41,906 nucleotides of DNA from Campylobacterales bacterium (lineage in GTDB: Bacteria; Campylobacterota; Campylobacteria; Campylobacterales; QNZT01), in the NCBI GenBank assembly GCA_024278835.1, contig JAJRSK010000025.1, forward strand, positions 1 to 41,906. Reading direction: 5' to 3'. Made by a program: the position numbers and the translations under genes. Shown one piece after another: positions 16,965 to 24,901 of this stretch. The stretch's first letter is position 1, and each line of letters opens with the position of its first letter. Below the pieces are notes generated by a model that ran no database searches, was not told the DNA's origin, and saw only the letters and a list, made by a program, of their open reading frames with translations.

Positions 16965-16976
16965 GTGTGTAGGTGT

Positions 16977-17360
16977 CTAAGAAACTGTTACTTCGACAGG
17001 TGTACCTTCCCAGATACCATGTTTAGTACAGTAACCATGTGCAACAAGATTTAGTTTTTTACCTGTTGGGATGATGGTAAATGTTGTTGTATTGTGTGCC
17101 TTTGTGTTACCAAGTGTTCCTGGTACATAGGTAGCACGCGCAAGTAATGTATCACCATTAAATAGTGTCACAGATTCGATATAGTGATCGAAATCATCTG
17201 GGTATGTGTACTCATTTCCCATCTTAACAGTCACTTCAAATGGCTCACCTGCTGTTGCAGTATCCCCACAATGAATAAATGGTGAGTGTCTATCTATCAA
17301 ATCTTTTTTTGATTCTCTCTCTACTTCGCTAATGTCTGTATATTTATTAATTTTTGGCAT
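16977..17360 (-). CDS. Superoxide reductase (class II, neelaredoxin-like)
   Basis: SOR reduces superoxide to peroxide with a mononuclear iron held by four His and one Cys. The 127-residue protein has the single SOR domain without the N-terminal desulforedoxin part. Ligands visible: His25 (DRHSPF), His59 (FDHYIES), and Cys111 with His114 (YCTKHGIW). At the remaining His position, normally the HP in front of the HYI motif, the protein has Tyr53 (TYPDDFDHYI; codon TAC). The usual Glu-Lys before the first His is Asp-Arg. Activity may be altered. AAAGG before the ATG supports the start. It is followed by the tandem palindromes and UDG. Confidence 0.85.
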   Translation of the reverse strand: MPKINKYTDISEVERESKKDLIDRHSPFIHCGDTATAGEPFEVTVKMGNEYTYPDDFDHYIESVTLFNGDTLLARATYVPGTLGNTKAHNTTTFTIIPTGKKLNLVAHGYCTKHGIWEGTPVEVTVS

Positions 17361-17390
17361 TATATTTTCCTTTCATTTTTATCTTTGATA

Positions 17391-17403
17391 GGAGCAAAGC
17401 CCC
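17391..17403. repeat. GGAGCAAAGCCCC hairpin core (second copy)
   Basis: The core is flanked by TA...TA, extending the stem. It lies upstream of the superoxide reductase gene and matches the hairpin after glnA exactly over 13 bases. It also appears reversed after trkH. The following 60 bases contain another small stem (CGC-AAAA-GCG). Confidence 0.6.
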
Positions 17404-17492
17404 TACCGCATTCACGCGCTACTAAAGCACAACGCAAAAGCGTCGTAAATTCATATAGGCGTCACTCTTCTTTATTTTCTATATGTTAGAAC

Positions 17493-17502
17493 TATCATGA
17501 TA
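17493..17502. repeat. Palindrome copy between sdhE and the superoxide reductase gene
   Basis: An exact TATCATGATA (as CTATCATGATAG) lies in the 180-base intergenic region. That region also holds the GGAGCAAAGCCCC hairpin. No other gene was seen there. Confidence 0.8.
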
Positions 17503-17540
17503 GCGTAACTTACTTTAAATTAGGATAAAATCTATCCTAA

Positions 17541-18419
17541 TTATACAAATGTTACATCAGAAACATGATGTTGCAAGCCCAATTTTGCTGGTTCAATCCC
17601 CAAAGCCAGTCCCACCATCTGTGGCATATGCAAAATTGGGATACTCAAGTCTCGCCCTGCTTCTTGGTTGATATGCGCTTGTTGCGTATCCATACGAAGA
17701 TGACAGAGAGGACAAGGTGTTACAATCGCTTCTGCACCATTGTCTATGGCATCTGCCAAGGCAGTTGATGAGAGTCTATTGGCTGTTTTAGGTGCCTGCA
17801 ACTCTACATGAAAACCACAGCATTTATTTTTCGCTTCGTATTCGACATTTTTACCGCCAAGAGCCACGATGAGTCTATCAAGTGAAGTCGGCGCATAAGC
17901 ATCTTCTCCCCCATTGCTACTGTGTTGTAGTTCTCCTGGACGGATATTGTGGCAGCCGTAAAATGCACCGATTTGCATATCTGTGAGTGGCTTTGTCACT
18001 TTTGCCGCGATAGCATCAATGCCCAAATCATCGATGAGTGCATAGAGAAAGTGCTTTACTTCGCTGGTTCCTGCGTAGTGTAATCCTACCTCAGCCAACT
18101 TAGCGTTTATCGTCTCTTTTAGTTTAGGATCACGGTCAAGTCTATCTTTAGTCATACCAGTGTTTAGTTGACAGGTATTACAAATCGTTACCATTGTCAA
18201 ACCATGCTTCTCTGCATAAGAGATATTTCTCGCATTGAGCGTGAGTGAAAGTTGATCATCAAAATCTTGCAGATGACTCGCACCACAACAAGATGCTTCA
18301 TCTAAAACGACCAACTCGATATCCAAGGCTTCTGCGATAGCCAACGTTGACATCAATAACTCTGGCGTACTCTCTTTGGCTGTACACCCCGTATAAAGTG
18401 CATATTTTAATTTACTCAT
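17541..18419 (-). CDS. sdhE: Succinate dehydrogenase/fumarate reductase subunit E-type (HdrB-like, two CCG domains)
   Basis: A 292-residue subunit that replaces the haem b membrane anchor in E-type succinate/fumarate or methylmenaquinol:fumarate complexes. It has two cysteine-rich CCG domains: YTGCTAKE...SCCGASHL...CNTCQLN in the first half and YGCHNIRP...KCCGFHVE...PCPLCHLRMD in the second. These bind noncubane-type Fe-S clusters in the relative HdrB. There are no membrane spans; attachment is by amphipathic helices in known relatives. Its ATG shares one base with the sdhB TAA, so the genes are tightly coupled. Whether the complex works as SDH or FRD in vivo cannot be told from sequence. Confidence 0.88.
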   Translation of the reverse strand: MSKLKYALYTGCTAKESTPELLMSTLAIAEALDIELVVLDEASCCGASHLQDFDDQLSLTLNARNISYAEKHGLTMVTICNTCQLNTGMTKDRLDRDPKLKETINAKLAEVGLHYAGTSEVKHFLYALIDDLGIDAIAAKVTKPLTDMQIGAFYGCHNIRPGELQHSSNGGEDAYAPTSLDRLIVALGGKNVEYEAKNKCCGFHVELQAPKTANRLSSTALADAIDNGAEAIVTPCPLCHLRMDTQQAHINQEAGRDLSIPILHMPQMVGLALGIEPAKLGLQHHVSDVTFV

Positions 18420-19081
18420 TATTTCCCCTTAAACTTTACAGTTGATGCGATTTCGACAAGCTTAGTTATCTCGTCCATATTTTTTGATTTTGGCATATTC
18501 CATGGCATCACGATTTTGCCTTTTTTAAACATCTTGATAGCCACAGGTACGTGTTTTAAGACACCGATATTTCCTTCACTGTATCTTACCAATTCACCCT
18601 CATCAAGCAGCCCGTGCTTAGCGATAGAAGGTTTAAATCCAACCGCGTGACGTACAGCGACATTGTCTGCGGCCATGCCTTCTTGGAAAGTCTGTTGGTG
18701 AAGTTTTGTAATTTTTCCGATTGGATCAAGCTCTTTTGGACAGGCTTCTGCACACTCAAAACATTTGACACAGTCCCATATACCAGAACCGATATGATTG
18801 ACCGTATCAAGCCTATCTCTCTTTCCTTCATCTCTCACATCTGCATTAAACCTATAAGTCAACGCTAGTGCTGCAGGTCCTAAATAGTCAGGATTAACAT
18901 TGACAGCAGGACATGAATAATAACAGTTACCACACTGAATACAATAGTCTGCTTCGTCTATCTCTTCTGCATCTTCAGGAGAGACAAGATTTTCTTTTTG
19001 AGGGCTCTCATCAATAGTAGCTTTTAAGAAAGGTTGTACCGTGTTGTACTTCTTCCAAAAATCGCCCTTATCTATCACCAT
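18419..19081 (-). CDS. sdhB: Succinate dehydrogenase iron-sulfur subunit, C-terminal part (after in-frame stop)
   Basis: The frame carries the ferredoxin-like half of SdhB: CIQCGNCYYSCP near residue 47 and CVKCFECAEACPKE near residue 100. Both have four cysteines, so this SdhB would bind two 4Fe-4S clusters, as in E-type complexes rather than the usual 4Fe-4S plus 3Fe-4S. It is in the same reading frame as the 99-codon 2Fe-2S part upstream, separated only by a TAA at 19112-19114 and ten sense codons. The ATG at 19081 lacks a good Shine-Dalgarno, so independent initiation is doubtful. The intact gene would run 18419-19411. Confidence 0.85.
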   Translation of the reverse strand: MVIDKGDFWKKYNTVQPFLKATIDESPQKENLVSPEDAEEIDEADYCIQCGNCYYSCPAVNVNPDYLGPAALALTYRFNADVRDEGKRDRLDTVNHIGSGIWDCVKCFECAEACPKELDPIGKITKLHQQTFQEGMAADNVAVRHAVGFKPSIAKHGLLDEGELVRYSEGNIGVLKHVPVAIKMFKKGKIVMPWNMPKSKNMDEITKLVEIASTVKFKGK

Positions 19082-19111
19082 ATCTTTGATAGCTCTTGTC
19101 TCATCTTGTGG

Positions 19112-19411
19112 TTAAATCACCAAATCTTCACCAAAAGTCTCCACCAAGTCACTCACTCTATCTTTACAAGCTAATGTCGCCTTGCCGTTAACTTTTATAG
19201 CACAAGAGCCACAGATACCATGACGACAAGACCTTCTATAGGAAAAACTTCCATCATGTTCCCATTTGATGCGATTTAACACATCTAACATCACTTCGCC
19301 AGGAGCGATATCCAAGGTATAATCCTTATAAACAGGAAGATAATCTGTCTCGCTATTGAACCTAAATACTTTAAAAGTCATTTTTTTTGTTTCGTTTATT
19401 TTTGCCATCAT
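19112..19411 (-). CDS. sdhB: Succinate dehydrogenase iron-sulfur subunit, N-terminal 2Fe-2S part (ends at an in-frame TAA)
   Basis: The 99 residues form the plant-type ferredoxin half of SdhB: FKVFRFN and a strand pair, then SCRHGICGSCAIKVNG and TLACKD with the four 2Fe-2S cysteines. The reading stops at TAA (19112-19114) exactly where SdhB proteins continue through the linker to the second half. Downstream codons in the same frame read PQDETRAIKDMVIDKG, a normal SdhB linker. A single base change (for example GAA to TAA) or a sequencing error explains the break. The start follows sdhA by five bases. Confidence 0.85.
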   Translation of the reverse strand: MMAKINETKKMTFKVFRFNSETDYLPVYKDYTLDIAPGEVMLDVLNRIKWEHDGSFSYRRSCRHGICGSCAIKVNGKATLACKDRVSDLVETFGEDLVI

Positions 19412-19416
19412 CTATC

Positions 19417-21129
19417 CTAATATGTTCTTGCTTCTGGTTCAAACTTACCAAGCTTCACTTCGCCATACTCTAGCGAAACATCACCATTCTCATCCATATA
19501 AGCGTAAGTATGTTTTAAGAAATTGTCATCATCTCTTACTTCAAAGTCATTTCTAAAGTGCGCCCCTCGGCTCTCATTTCTAGCCAATGCACCCTCGACG
19601 ATAAACGCCGAATACTCCAACATATGCCCAAGCTCGATAGCTTCTTGCAGGTCGGTATTGTAAATCGGGCTCTTATCATCGATACGTACATTTTTAAAAC
19701 GCTCGCGTAACTCTTTGATAATTTTCTTCTCTTTTTCTAAAGATTCTTTGGTTCTAAAAACACCAGCATTTTCCGTCATAGAAGCTTGAAGTTCACTTCT
19801 TAGACCTACTACTCTTTCATCACCATTGTTTTCAGTAAGCATCTTCATCTCTGCAAGCATCGCATCTGCTACAGACTCATCAACCGGCGTAAGTTCAATC
19901 TTATCGATATCTTCTGCCATTGTCTTACCAACATGTCTTCCAAATAGTGGTGCTTCAAGTACTGAGTTTGCCCCAAGACGATTTGCCCCATGCACACTCA
20001 CACAAGCACACTCACCAGCGGCATAAAAACCAGTCACTAAATCTTTTGTATTTTTCTTAGCACGCCCCTCAATGGTCACAGGGATACCACCCATCGAGTA
20101 GTGCGCAGTAGCAGCTATCATGACAGGTTCAGTGACCATGTCTTGACCAAGGAAAGTAATTGCCAAGTCTCTAAGTTCTGGCAATCTCTCCATAATCTTC
20201 TCTTCACCAAGGTGCGTTAAATCTAAATATACTGCATCTTTATCAGGGCCAACACCTCTACCTTCTAATACTTCCTGCGTGATAGAACGACTCACCAAGT
20301 CACGAGGACCTAGTTCCATCTTAGAGGGTGCATACTTCTCCATGAAACGCTCACCCTTAGAGTTTAAGAGTTTTCCACCTTCACCCCGAGCTGCTTCAGA
20401 CATCAAGATACCTGTACCTGCAAGACCCGTTGGATGAAACTGTACAAACTCCATATCTTCTAGTGGCAATCCATGACGCGCTACGATAGAGAGGGCATCA
20501 CCAGTATTGGCATGGGCATTTGAGTTTATTTTAAAAGCTCTACCATATCCACCTGTGGCGAACATCACAACTTTGGAGTTAAAAATCACAGGCTCACTTG
20601 TTTTGATATCATAGGCACAGACACCACAAACAACGCCGTTTTTATAGATGATATCAGAAACATACCACTCATCTAAAAAATCAACACCCAAACGATTTGT
20701 CTGTTCAAACATTGTTTGAAGTAGTGTCAACCCTGTCCTATCCTTGGCATAACAGGCACGGGGATGTGACTGCCCACCAAAAGGACGTTGGGCTATAGTA
20801 CCATTTTCATTTCTTGAAAAAACAGCTCCCATACTCTCAAACCATCTTACTAACTCTGGTGCCGTTGAACACATAAACTCCACAGCATCTTGATCGGCAA
20901 GATAATCACTCCCTTTAATCGTATCAAACATGTGAAGATCGATACTATCTTCCTCAGCAAATGCCGCGTTGATACCACCTTGCGCCGCACCTGAGTGACT
21001 ACGTAGTGGGTGTAACTTGGTTATCATGATAACACTTTTGCCTGCTTTTTTTAACTCTCTTGCTGCTGCTAGTCCCGCCAGTCCGGCGCCTACTACAACG
21101 GCATCATATTCGCGAATTGGTATACCCAT
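19417..21129 (-). CDS. sdhA: Succinate dehydrogenase/fumarate reductase flavoprotein subunit
   Basis: SdhA carries covalent FAD and the dicarboxylate active site. The 570 residues begin with the FAD-binding AVVVGAGLAGLAAARELK. LHPLRSHSGAAQGGINAA follows, in which the His that bonds FAD is expected. Later come GYGRAFKINSNAHANTGD, FVQFHPTG, RDLVSRSI with the substrate Arg, and AGECACVSVHGANRLGANS. There is no twin-arginine signal peptide, unlike MfrA of Wolinella, so a cytoplasmic-side complex is expected. AAAGGAC precedes the ATG. A TATAAT box on the minus strand (21167-21172) probably drives sdhA-sdhB-sdhE. One palindrome is read as I-M-I near the N-terminus. Confidence 0.93.
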   Translation of the reverse strand: MGIPIREYDAVVVGAGLAGLAAARELKKAGKSVIMITKLHPLRSHSGAAQGGINAAFAEEDSIDLHMFDTIKGSDYLADQDAVEFMCSTAPELVRWFESMGAVFSRNENGTIAQRPFGGQSHPRACYAKDRTGLTLLQTMFEQTNRLGVDFLDEWYVSDIIYKNGVVCGVCAYDIKTSEPVIFNSKVVMFATGGYGRAFKINSNAHANTGDALSIVARHGLPLEDMEFVQFHPTGLAGTGILMSEAARGEGGKLLNSKGERFMEKYAPSKMELGPRDLVSRSITQEVLEGRGVGPDKDAVYLDLTHLGEEKIMERLPELRDLAITFLGQDMVTEPVMIAATAHYSMGGIPVTIEGRAKKNTKDLVTGFYAAGECACVSVHGANRLGANSVLEAPLFGRHVGKTMAEDIDKIELTPVDESVADAMLAEMKMLTENNGDERVVGLRSELQASMTENAGVFRTKESLEKEKKIIKELRERFKNVRIDDKSPIYNTDLQEAIELGHMLEYSAFIVEGALARNESRGAHFRNDFEVRDDDNFLKHTYAYMDENGDVSLEYGEVKLGKFEPEARTY

Positions 21130-21166
21130 GAAGATTGTCCTTTTGAAGATTTAGATATTTGCATAG

Positions 21167-21172
21167 ATTATA
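21167..21172 (-). promoter_or_regulatory. -10 box of the sdhABE operon
   Basis: TATAAT on the minus strand lies 38 bases before the sdhA start, followed by AAAGGAC. A palindrome with one changed end base (21214-21223) lies about 40 bases further upstream. Confidence 0.55.
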
Positions 21173-21240
21173 GTTGAATATCGCTGAAATTCTCCAAAAA
21201 GAACCATACCATCTATCATGATTATCAAAGAACTGTTACA

Positions 21241-22518
21241 TTAATTCCCCACACATATCCCATAAAGTATCATATAACGCTCATCCAATTCTAAAAATTT
21301 GGCCACTTCATCATCATAGTACGCCCCTATTCCCGAGCAGCCAATTTGCAGATAATTCGCTGCTAAATAGAGTCGATTTCCTATGATACCTGCCTTTTGA
21401 TACATCGCTTGATAGTTTTCTGATTTACTCGCCAAAAAGAGAGTAAATGCCGAGTTTTCACCCAAATGATACTGCTCAAGAGAGAGATAGCCCACCTTTT
21501 TAGAAAAGTCTCCATACTTAATAAACCGACCATCATGATAGAGTCCCAAAGGCATATCTATTACACGATTTAAGACAACATACATCTCTACTTTTTCATC
21601 ACAATCACTCATCACACTCTCTTGTGCCACATCCATGATAAACTCAAATGCCCTCCTAGAAATTCCCGCTTTAGACATCTCTCGAATTGAGCGTCTTTTA
21701 AACATCGTCTCTTCAAACACATCTTTTCTAAAAGTAAATTTCGATGCCCTAGTTGAGCGCTTTTTGTCGTGCACAACAAGCGTATCATGATAGGCATCTT
21801 CTATCACTCTATTTTCAAAAAAAGTTCCCGTAGCATCTACTCTTGGCAGGTTCAAATCTAGTGCCTTTGGCGCTTCTTCAGCGTTTGGTACCCCAACGAT
21901 AGATGCACTTAAAAAAAACTCTCTGCTCTCAAATCCAAACATGCTATTTAATGCTATTTTATCAAAATCATACAGATGACGCACGGCAAAATCTTTCAAA
22001 TAAGCACTCGCTTCCATCTGACCTAGCAGATGTCCACCATCCAAAAGACAATAGCGAAATGCCCTGTCTTTATACTTCCATGATGAGCGAAAATAGACTG
22101 CTGAGAGTAAAAAAACAAACCCTTTAATAGGCTTTTTAAGGTTTAAGTTTGCTTCTATACCATCATCTTGCAAGGCATATAAAAGTGTTACCGAAGAACT
22201 TTTAACCTCAAAGTGATACACCCCATCTTCAAAGCCTTCCACACCCCGTACTTGAAAATAGAGTTCATTAGGATAGAGCGCCCCCGCACTGGGGTTTGTC
22301 CGCAAAAAATACTCCCCACCTGCATAAGACTTTTTCGCCGAAATGCCTCCAATAAGATAGATAAATTTATGCTCTACATGCCTCTCTTCTAGCTTTATGC
22401 GTTTGTAGTGCTCTGGATAGACTTTGTACTGCGAAGGCTGGGTACTCCAGTCCATGTGTGAGGCATTTGTTCTGACAGAATCATAAGAGTGTTTGGTCTT
22501 ATCATGATAACTGTTCAT
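21241..22518 (-). CDS. SagB-like nitroreductase-fold oxidoreductase
   Basis: A 425-residue protein with two nitroreductase-like halves. The first contains FLRTNPSAGALYPNELYF, the signature of SagB/ThcOx-type dehydrogenases, which oxidise azolines in thiazole/oxazole-modified peptides. The second contains KRRSIREM and GIIGNRLYLAANYLQIGCSGIGAY, the usual FMN-binding and dimer regions. No YcaO or precursor peptide gene is visible, so it is probably a stand-alone SagB-like oxidoreductase of unknown substrate. Its start overlaps the DUF309-like gene upstream. Two palindromes are read as Y-H-D, one at the very N-terminus (NSYHDKTK). Confidence 0.8.
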   Translation of the reverse strand: MNSYHDKTKHSYDSVRTNASHMDWSTQPSQYKVYPEHYKRIKLEERHVEHKFIYLIGGISAKKSYAGGEYFLRTNPSAGALYPNELYFQVRGVEGFEDGVYHFEVKSSSVTLLYALQDDGIEANLNLKKPIKGFVFLLSAVYFRSSWKYKDRAFRYCLLDGGHLLGQMEASAYLKDFAVRHLYDFDKIALNSMFGFESREFFLSASIVGVPNAEEAPKALDLNLPRVDATGTFFENRVIEDAYHDTLVVHDKKRSTRASKFTFRKDVFEETMFKRRSIREMSKAGISRRAFEFIMDVAQESVMSDCDEKVEMYVVLNRVIDMPLGLYHDGRFIKYGDFSKKVGYLSLEQYHLGENSAFTLFLASKSENYQAMYQKAGIIGNRLYLAANYLQIGCSGIGAYYDDEVAKFLELDERYMILYGICVGN

Positions 22519-22822
22519 CGTGTAACTTCTCTAGCAAGCGATCTGCCTTCACGAAAAGATCGTAATTTTCTATACCCTCCTTCATCAGCCTCTCGCGCCA
22601 CTTGACATGTGCTTTCCAGACTCGATGTGCTGCGTCCATACGATTGCGTCGTACGAGTTCATAGGCTGTCACGCCATTGATAAACCCCTTGATGAGATTT
22701 TTTAGTGGTTCATCTGTCTTTCGTATCGTATGCCAATATGTCTCTAAATCTTCATGCCCATCATAATAGCGTGCGTTCTCAATATTTTCTATTAATTCTT
22801 CTAAAGCTTGTTTCATCTGCAT
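22502..22822 (-). CDS. DUF309-like small helical protein
   Basis: A 106-residue helical protein. The pattern is HEDLETYWH near the N-terminus, then LIKGFINGVTAYELVRRNRMDAAHRVW, resembling DUF309 proteins (helical pair with a conserved H/E-rich first helix and a GxxxA second helix). No function is known for the family. The open frame extends 25 codons upstream, but that part crosses the divergent promoter region. I chose the ATG at 22820-22822, with GAGGGG nine bases before it. It overlaps the SagB-like gene and is probably coupled to it. Confidence 0.6.
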   Translation of the reverse strand: MQMKQALEELIENIENARYYDGHEDLETYWHTIRKTDEPLKNLIKGFINGVTAYELVRRNRMDAAHRVWKAHVKWRERLMKEGIENYDLFVKADRLLEKLHDEQLS

Positions 22823-22846
22823 CTTGTCAACCCCTCGACTATTTTC

Positions 22847-22856
22847 TATCATGATA
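22847..22856. repeat. Palindrome copy in a divergent promoter region
   Basis: An exact TATCATGATA (as CTATCATGATAG) lies between the divergently transcribed DUF309-like gene and the VKOR-glutaredoxin gene, 25 bases before the former's start. Confidence 0.75.
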
Positions 22857-22937
22857 GCATTTTTGTTTAAATACTTATCAAGTTTTAAGATTTGCACGCT
22901 ACTATTTGCTCATCAAAACATAAAGGATTTATCTCAA

Positions 22938-23747
22938 ATGAATATCTTGGCATATCTTATTTTACCAATCTTATTTTTTATCTACAATACAACAGAGACT
23001 GTCGGCAAACTCATGGGTGCTTCTTTTTGTGAAAGTACGGGATGTCTTTTTGCTGGAAATTTGCTACGATTTGATAGTCTTTATCTTAATTATCTCGGTG
23101 TCGCTTCTGCCCTTCTTATCATGATAGTAGGCTTTCTCACCTATAAGCAAAAGATAGATAAGAAATTTTTTATTGTCTTGATTGCCGCTTCTTTACTCTT
23201 TGAGAGTATCATGCTAGGCTACCAATACTACGCAGCACCGATGATGTGCAAATTTTGCATGGGTATATGGGGATTTTTATTTGCCATGATGATAGCTGCA
23301 TCAAGAAGCTATATCTTGTTTCTTTTACCTCTTCTTATCGCACCTCTGCTTGCACTAAGTTTTTTAGGCATCCCAAAGACCCAAGCTTATACGGTGGAAG
23401 ATGGTCGCTACTTGATTCAATCGCCTACATGCCCACACTGCAAAAAGGTAAAAGCATATTTTAAAGAGTATGATATCGACTATAAAAAACTAGATATCAA
23501 CACCCCTGAAGCAAAGAACTTTGCCACTTTTTTAAACTTTAGCACCATTCCTATCATGATAGTCAAAGAGGGAGAACATATAGAGATTATCAATGGTGAT
23601 GAGGCGATTTTAGCTTCTTTTCAAACGCCACAAGAGAGTGATAAAGCCCCAGCAGCTGTGAGCATCGGTGATGGCTCACAAAAAGAGGGTGGATGTGGAT
23701 TTTTTGACATATCAAAAGTAGAAGAGAGTTGCGATACAGACGAATAA
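22938..23747 (+). CDS. VKOR-type disulfide-generating membrane protein fused to a glutaredoxin-like domain
   Basis: The 269-residue protein has about five membrane segments in residues 1-155. The VKOR cysteines lie in SFCESTGCLFAG (loop) and MMCKFCMG (CxxC at the quinone side). A glutaredoxin/thioredoxin-fold domain follows, with SPTCPHCKKVKAYF (CPHC) and the cis-proline region FSTIPIMIVKEG. Such fusions pass electrons from new disulfides to quinone, doing the work of DsbB plus a DsbA-like partner. The true start is the ATG at 22938 with AAAGGA upstream; the open frame extends further but is not coding-like. Two palindromes are read as I-M-I. A Cys-containing tail ends the protein. Confidence 0.85.
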   Translation: MNILAYLILPILFFIYNTTETVGKLMGASFCESTGCLFAGNLLRFDSLYLNYLGVASALLIMIVGFLTYKQKIDKKFFIVLIAASLLFESIMLGYQYYAAPMMCKFCMGIWGFLFAMMIAASRSYILFLLPLLIAPLLALSFLGIPKTQAYTVEDGRYLIQSPTCPHCKKVKAYFKEYDIDYKKLDINTPEAKNFATFLNFSTIPIMIVKEGEHIEIINGDEAILASFQTPQESDKAPAAVSIGDGSQKEGGCGFFDISKVEESCDTDE

Positions 23748-23755
23748 ATCGCACA

Positions 23756-23800
23756 TAAAGGTGCAATCATGATAGACAAAGAATCCTACTTTATCTCCCT
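23756..23800. repeat. 45-bp direct repeat, left copy of the thiL 5' end
   Basis: This copy matches 27284-27328 at 44 of 45 bases. It contains the thiL Shine-Dalgarno, start codon and first 10 codons (M-I-D-K-E-S-Y-F-I-S), but the frame then runs into unrelated sequence, so it is a truncated duplicate. The single difference breaks the TATCATGATA palindrome (AATCATGATA here). The stop codon and last four codons of the antisense HEAT-like gene lie inside it. Confidence 0.9.
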
Positions 23801-24883
23801 ATGCTTCTCTTTCTCTAACTCTTCTTCAAAAAACCTTTCCAATTCCATTCTAAGCTCTTCATCTCGTATCTTCCCCATCTCGATATTTTTAGTGACTTTA
23901 TAAATACCATTTGTCTGTATTATCTTTGCATACCACTCTTTTAACTCTGTAACATTCTCTATCGTCGCCTTTTCCATCGTCCATTCAGTAAGAGTCTCTA
24001 CTGCTTTATCTGTTCCCATATTTGCCAAAACCATGCCTGCCGTTTGGTGGACTTCTTTATAATCAGACCTTAGATTGTCATGCAACTCAGGCAGTAGTGC
24101 CTCACCATGAAGATTCATCAGTCCTCTTTTGGCAGCACTTTTTTTGGCACTATCTTCTTCTTGCATATAGTCCTGAAAAAGCATCACTTGGGTTTGTGGT
24201 GTTGAGTCAAACCATGCTGTCAGTTTTGCTGCCTTGCCTTTTAAATGTTCATTTTCTGTTTTTCTATATTCTTCTTTCAAAGTTTCTATCAACTCTTGTT
24301 TATTGACTTTAATCATGGGATTTTCCAATATCCTTCTTGTGCTATCTAAAAAATAGACTGATTGTCTCGATTGTACTTCTTCGTTGGAAATGGTACCATC
24401 CTCAAACATCTCAAAAAGGAGCTGTATGGACTCTTTAGTACCTGTATCAGTAAGTAAACATAGTAATCCATCTGCTTCAGCTATTGGAAAATTATTATCT
24501 AAAAATAATTTTTTAAATTGTTCATAAAATAGACTATGGTCACCCTCGCTTCTTAACTCTTTCTTTTTTGCATCATACACTTTATCAAAAGTATCCCAAT
24601 CTCTTCTATACAGAGCATCTGCAAGTGATTGTAATACCTTAGAGTCTGTTATAATTTTTGTTTTTATTCCTACAACATCTTTTGGATTACTTTTCAATAC
24701 TTTCTTTTCAGACTCTCTTTTTTTTTCATCAGTTTTTTTTACATAACTATCTTTATCCAACAAACTAATATTTTGTTCTTTTGGTTTACTAGATATTTGC
24801 TCTCTTTGCACATTGGGGTTTAAAAAGTAGTAAACTCCAAAACCCATGAGTATCACTAAACCTGCTATTGTTGCATTTTTCAT
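23786..24883 (-). CDS. Membrane-anchored HEAT-repeat-like protein, partner of the lipase-like gene
   Basis: A 365-residue protein. Residues 5-23 (TIAGLVILMGFGVYYFLN) form a signal anchor. A Lys/Ser-rich linker runs to about residue 75, and the rest is helical. Helix pairs such as LLPELHDNLRSDYKEVHQTAGMVLANM look like HEAT repeats. It starts 18 bases after the lipase-like stop, with GAAAGGA as Shine-Dalgarno, so they are one operon. The topology (anchor, linker, helical periplasmic domain, placed downstream of an exported lipase) parallels lipase-specific foldases. I do not see the Lif RxxFDY motif, so this is an analogy, not an assignment. The last four codons come from the 45-bp repeat, so the original C-terminus may be lost. 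Confidence 0.65.
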   Translation of the reverse strand: MKNATIAGLVILMGFGVYYFLNPNVQREQISSKPKEQNISLLDKDSYVKKTDEKKRESEKKVLKSNPKDVVGIKTKIITDSKVLQSLADALYRRDWDTFDKVYDAKKKELRSEGDHSLFYEQFKKLFLDNNFPIAEADGLLCLLTDTGTKESIQLLFEMFEDGTISNEEVQSRQSVYFLDSTRRILENPMIKVNKQELIETLKEEYRKTENEHLKGKAAKLTAWFDSTPQTQVMLFQDYMQEEDSAKKSAAKRGLMNLHGEALLPELHDNLRSDYKEVHQTAGMVLANMGTDKAVETLTEWTMEKATIENVTELKEWYAKIIQTNGIYKVTKNIEMGKIRDEELRMELERFFEEELEKEKHREIK

Positions 24884-24901
24884 AATTTTCCTTTCTATAT
24901 T

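Noticed and set aside
19417-21129. SdhA as a periplasmic methylmenaquinol:fumarate reductase (MfrA)
   Set aside because: No twin-arginine signal is visible at the N-terminus, so a cytoplasmic-side enzyme is more likely.
22823-22897. N-terminal extension of the DUF309-like protein
   Set aside because: The extra codons cover the divergent promoter region. A better start with GAGGGG lies at 22822.
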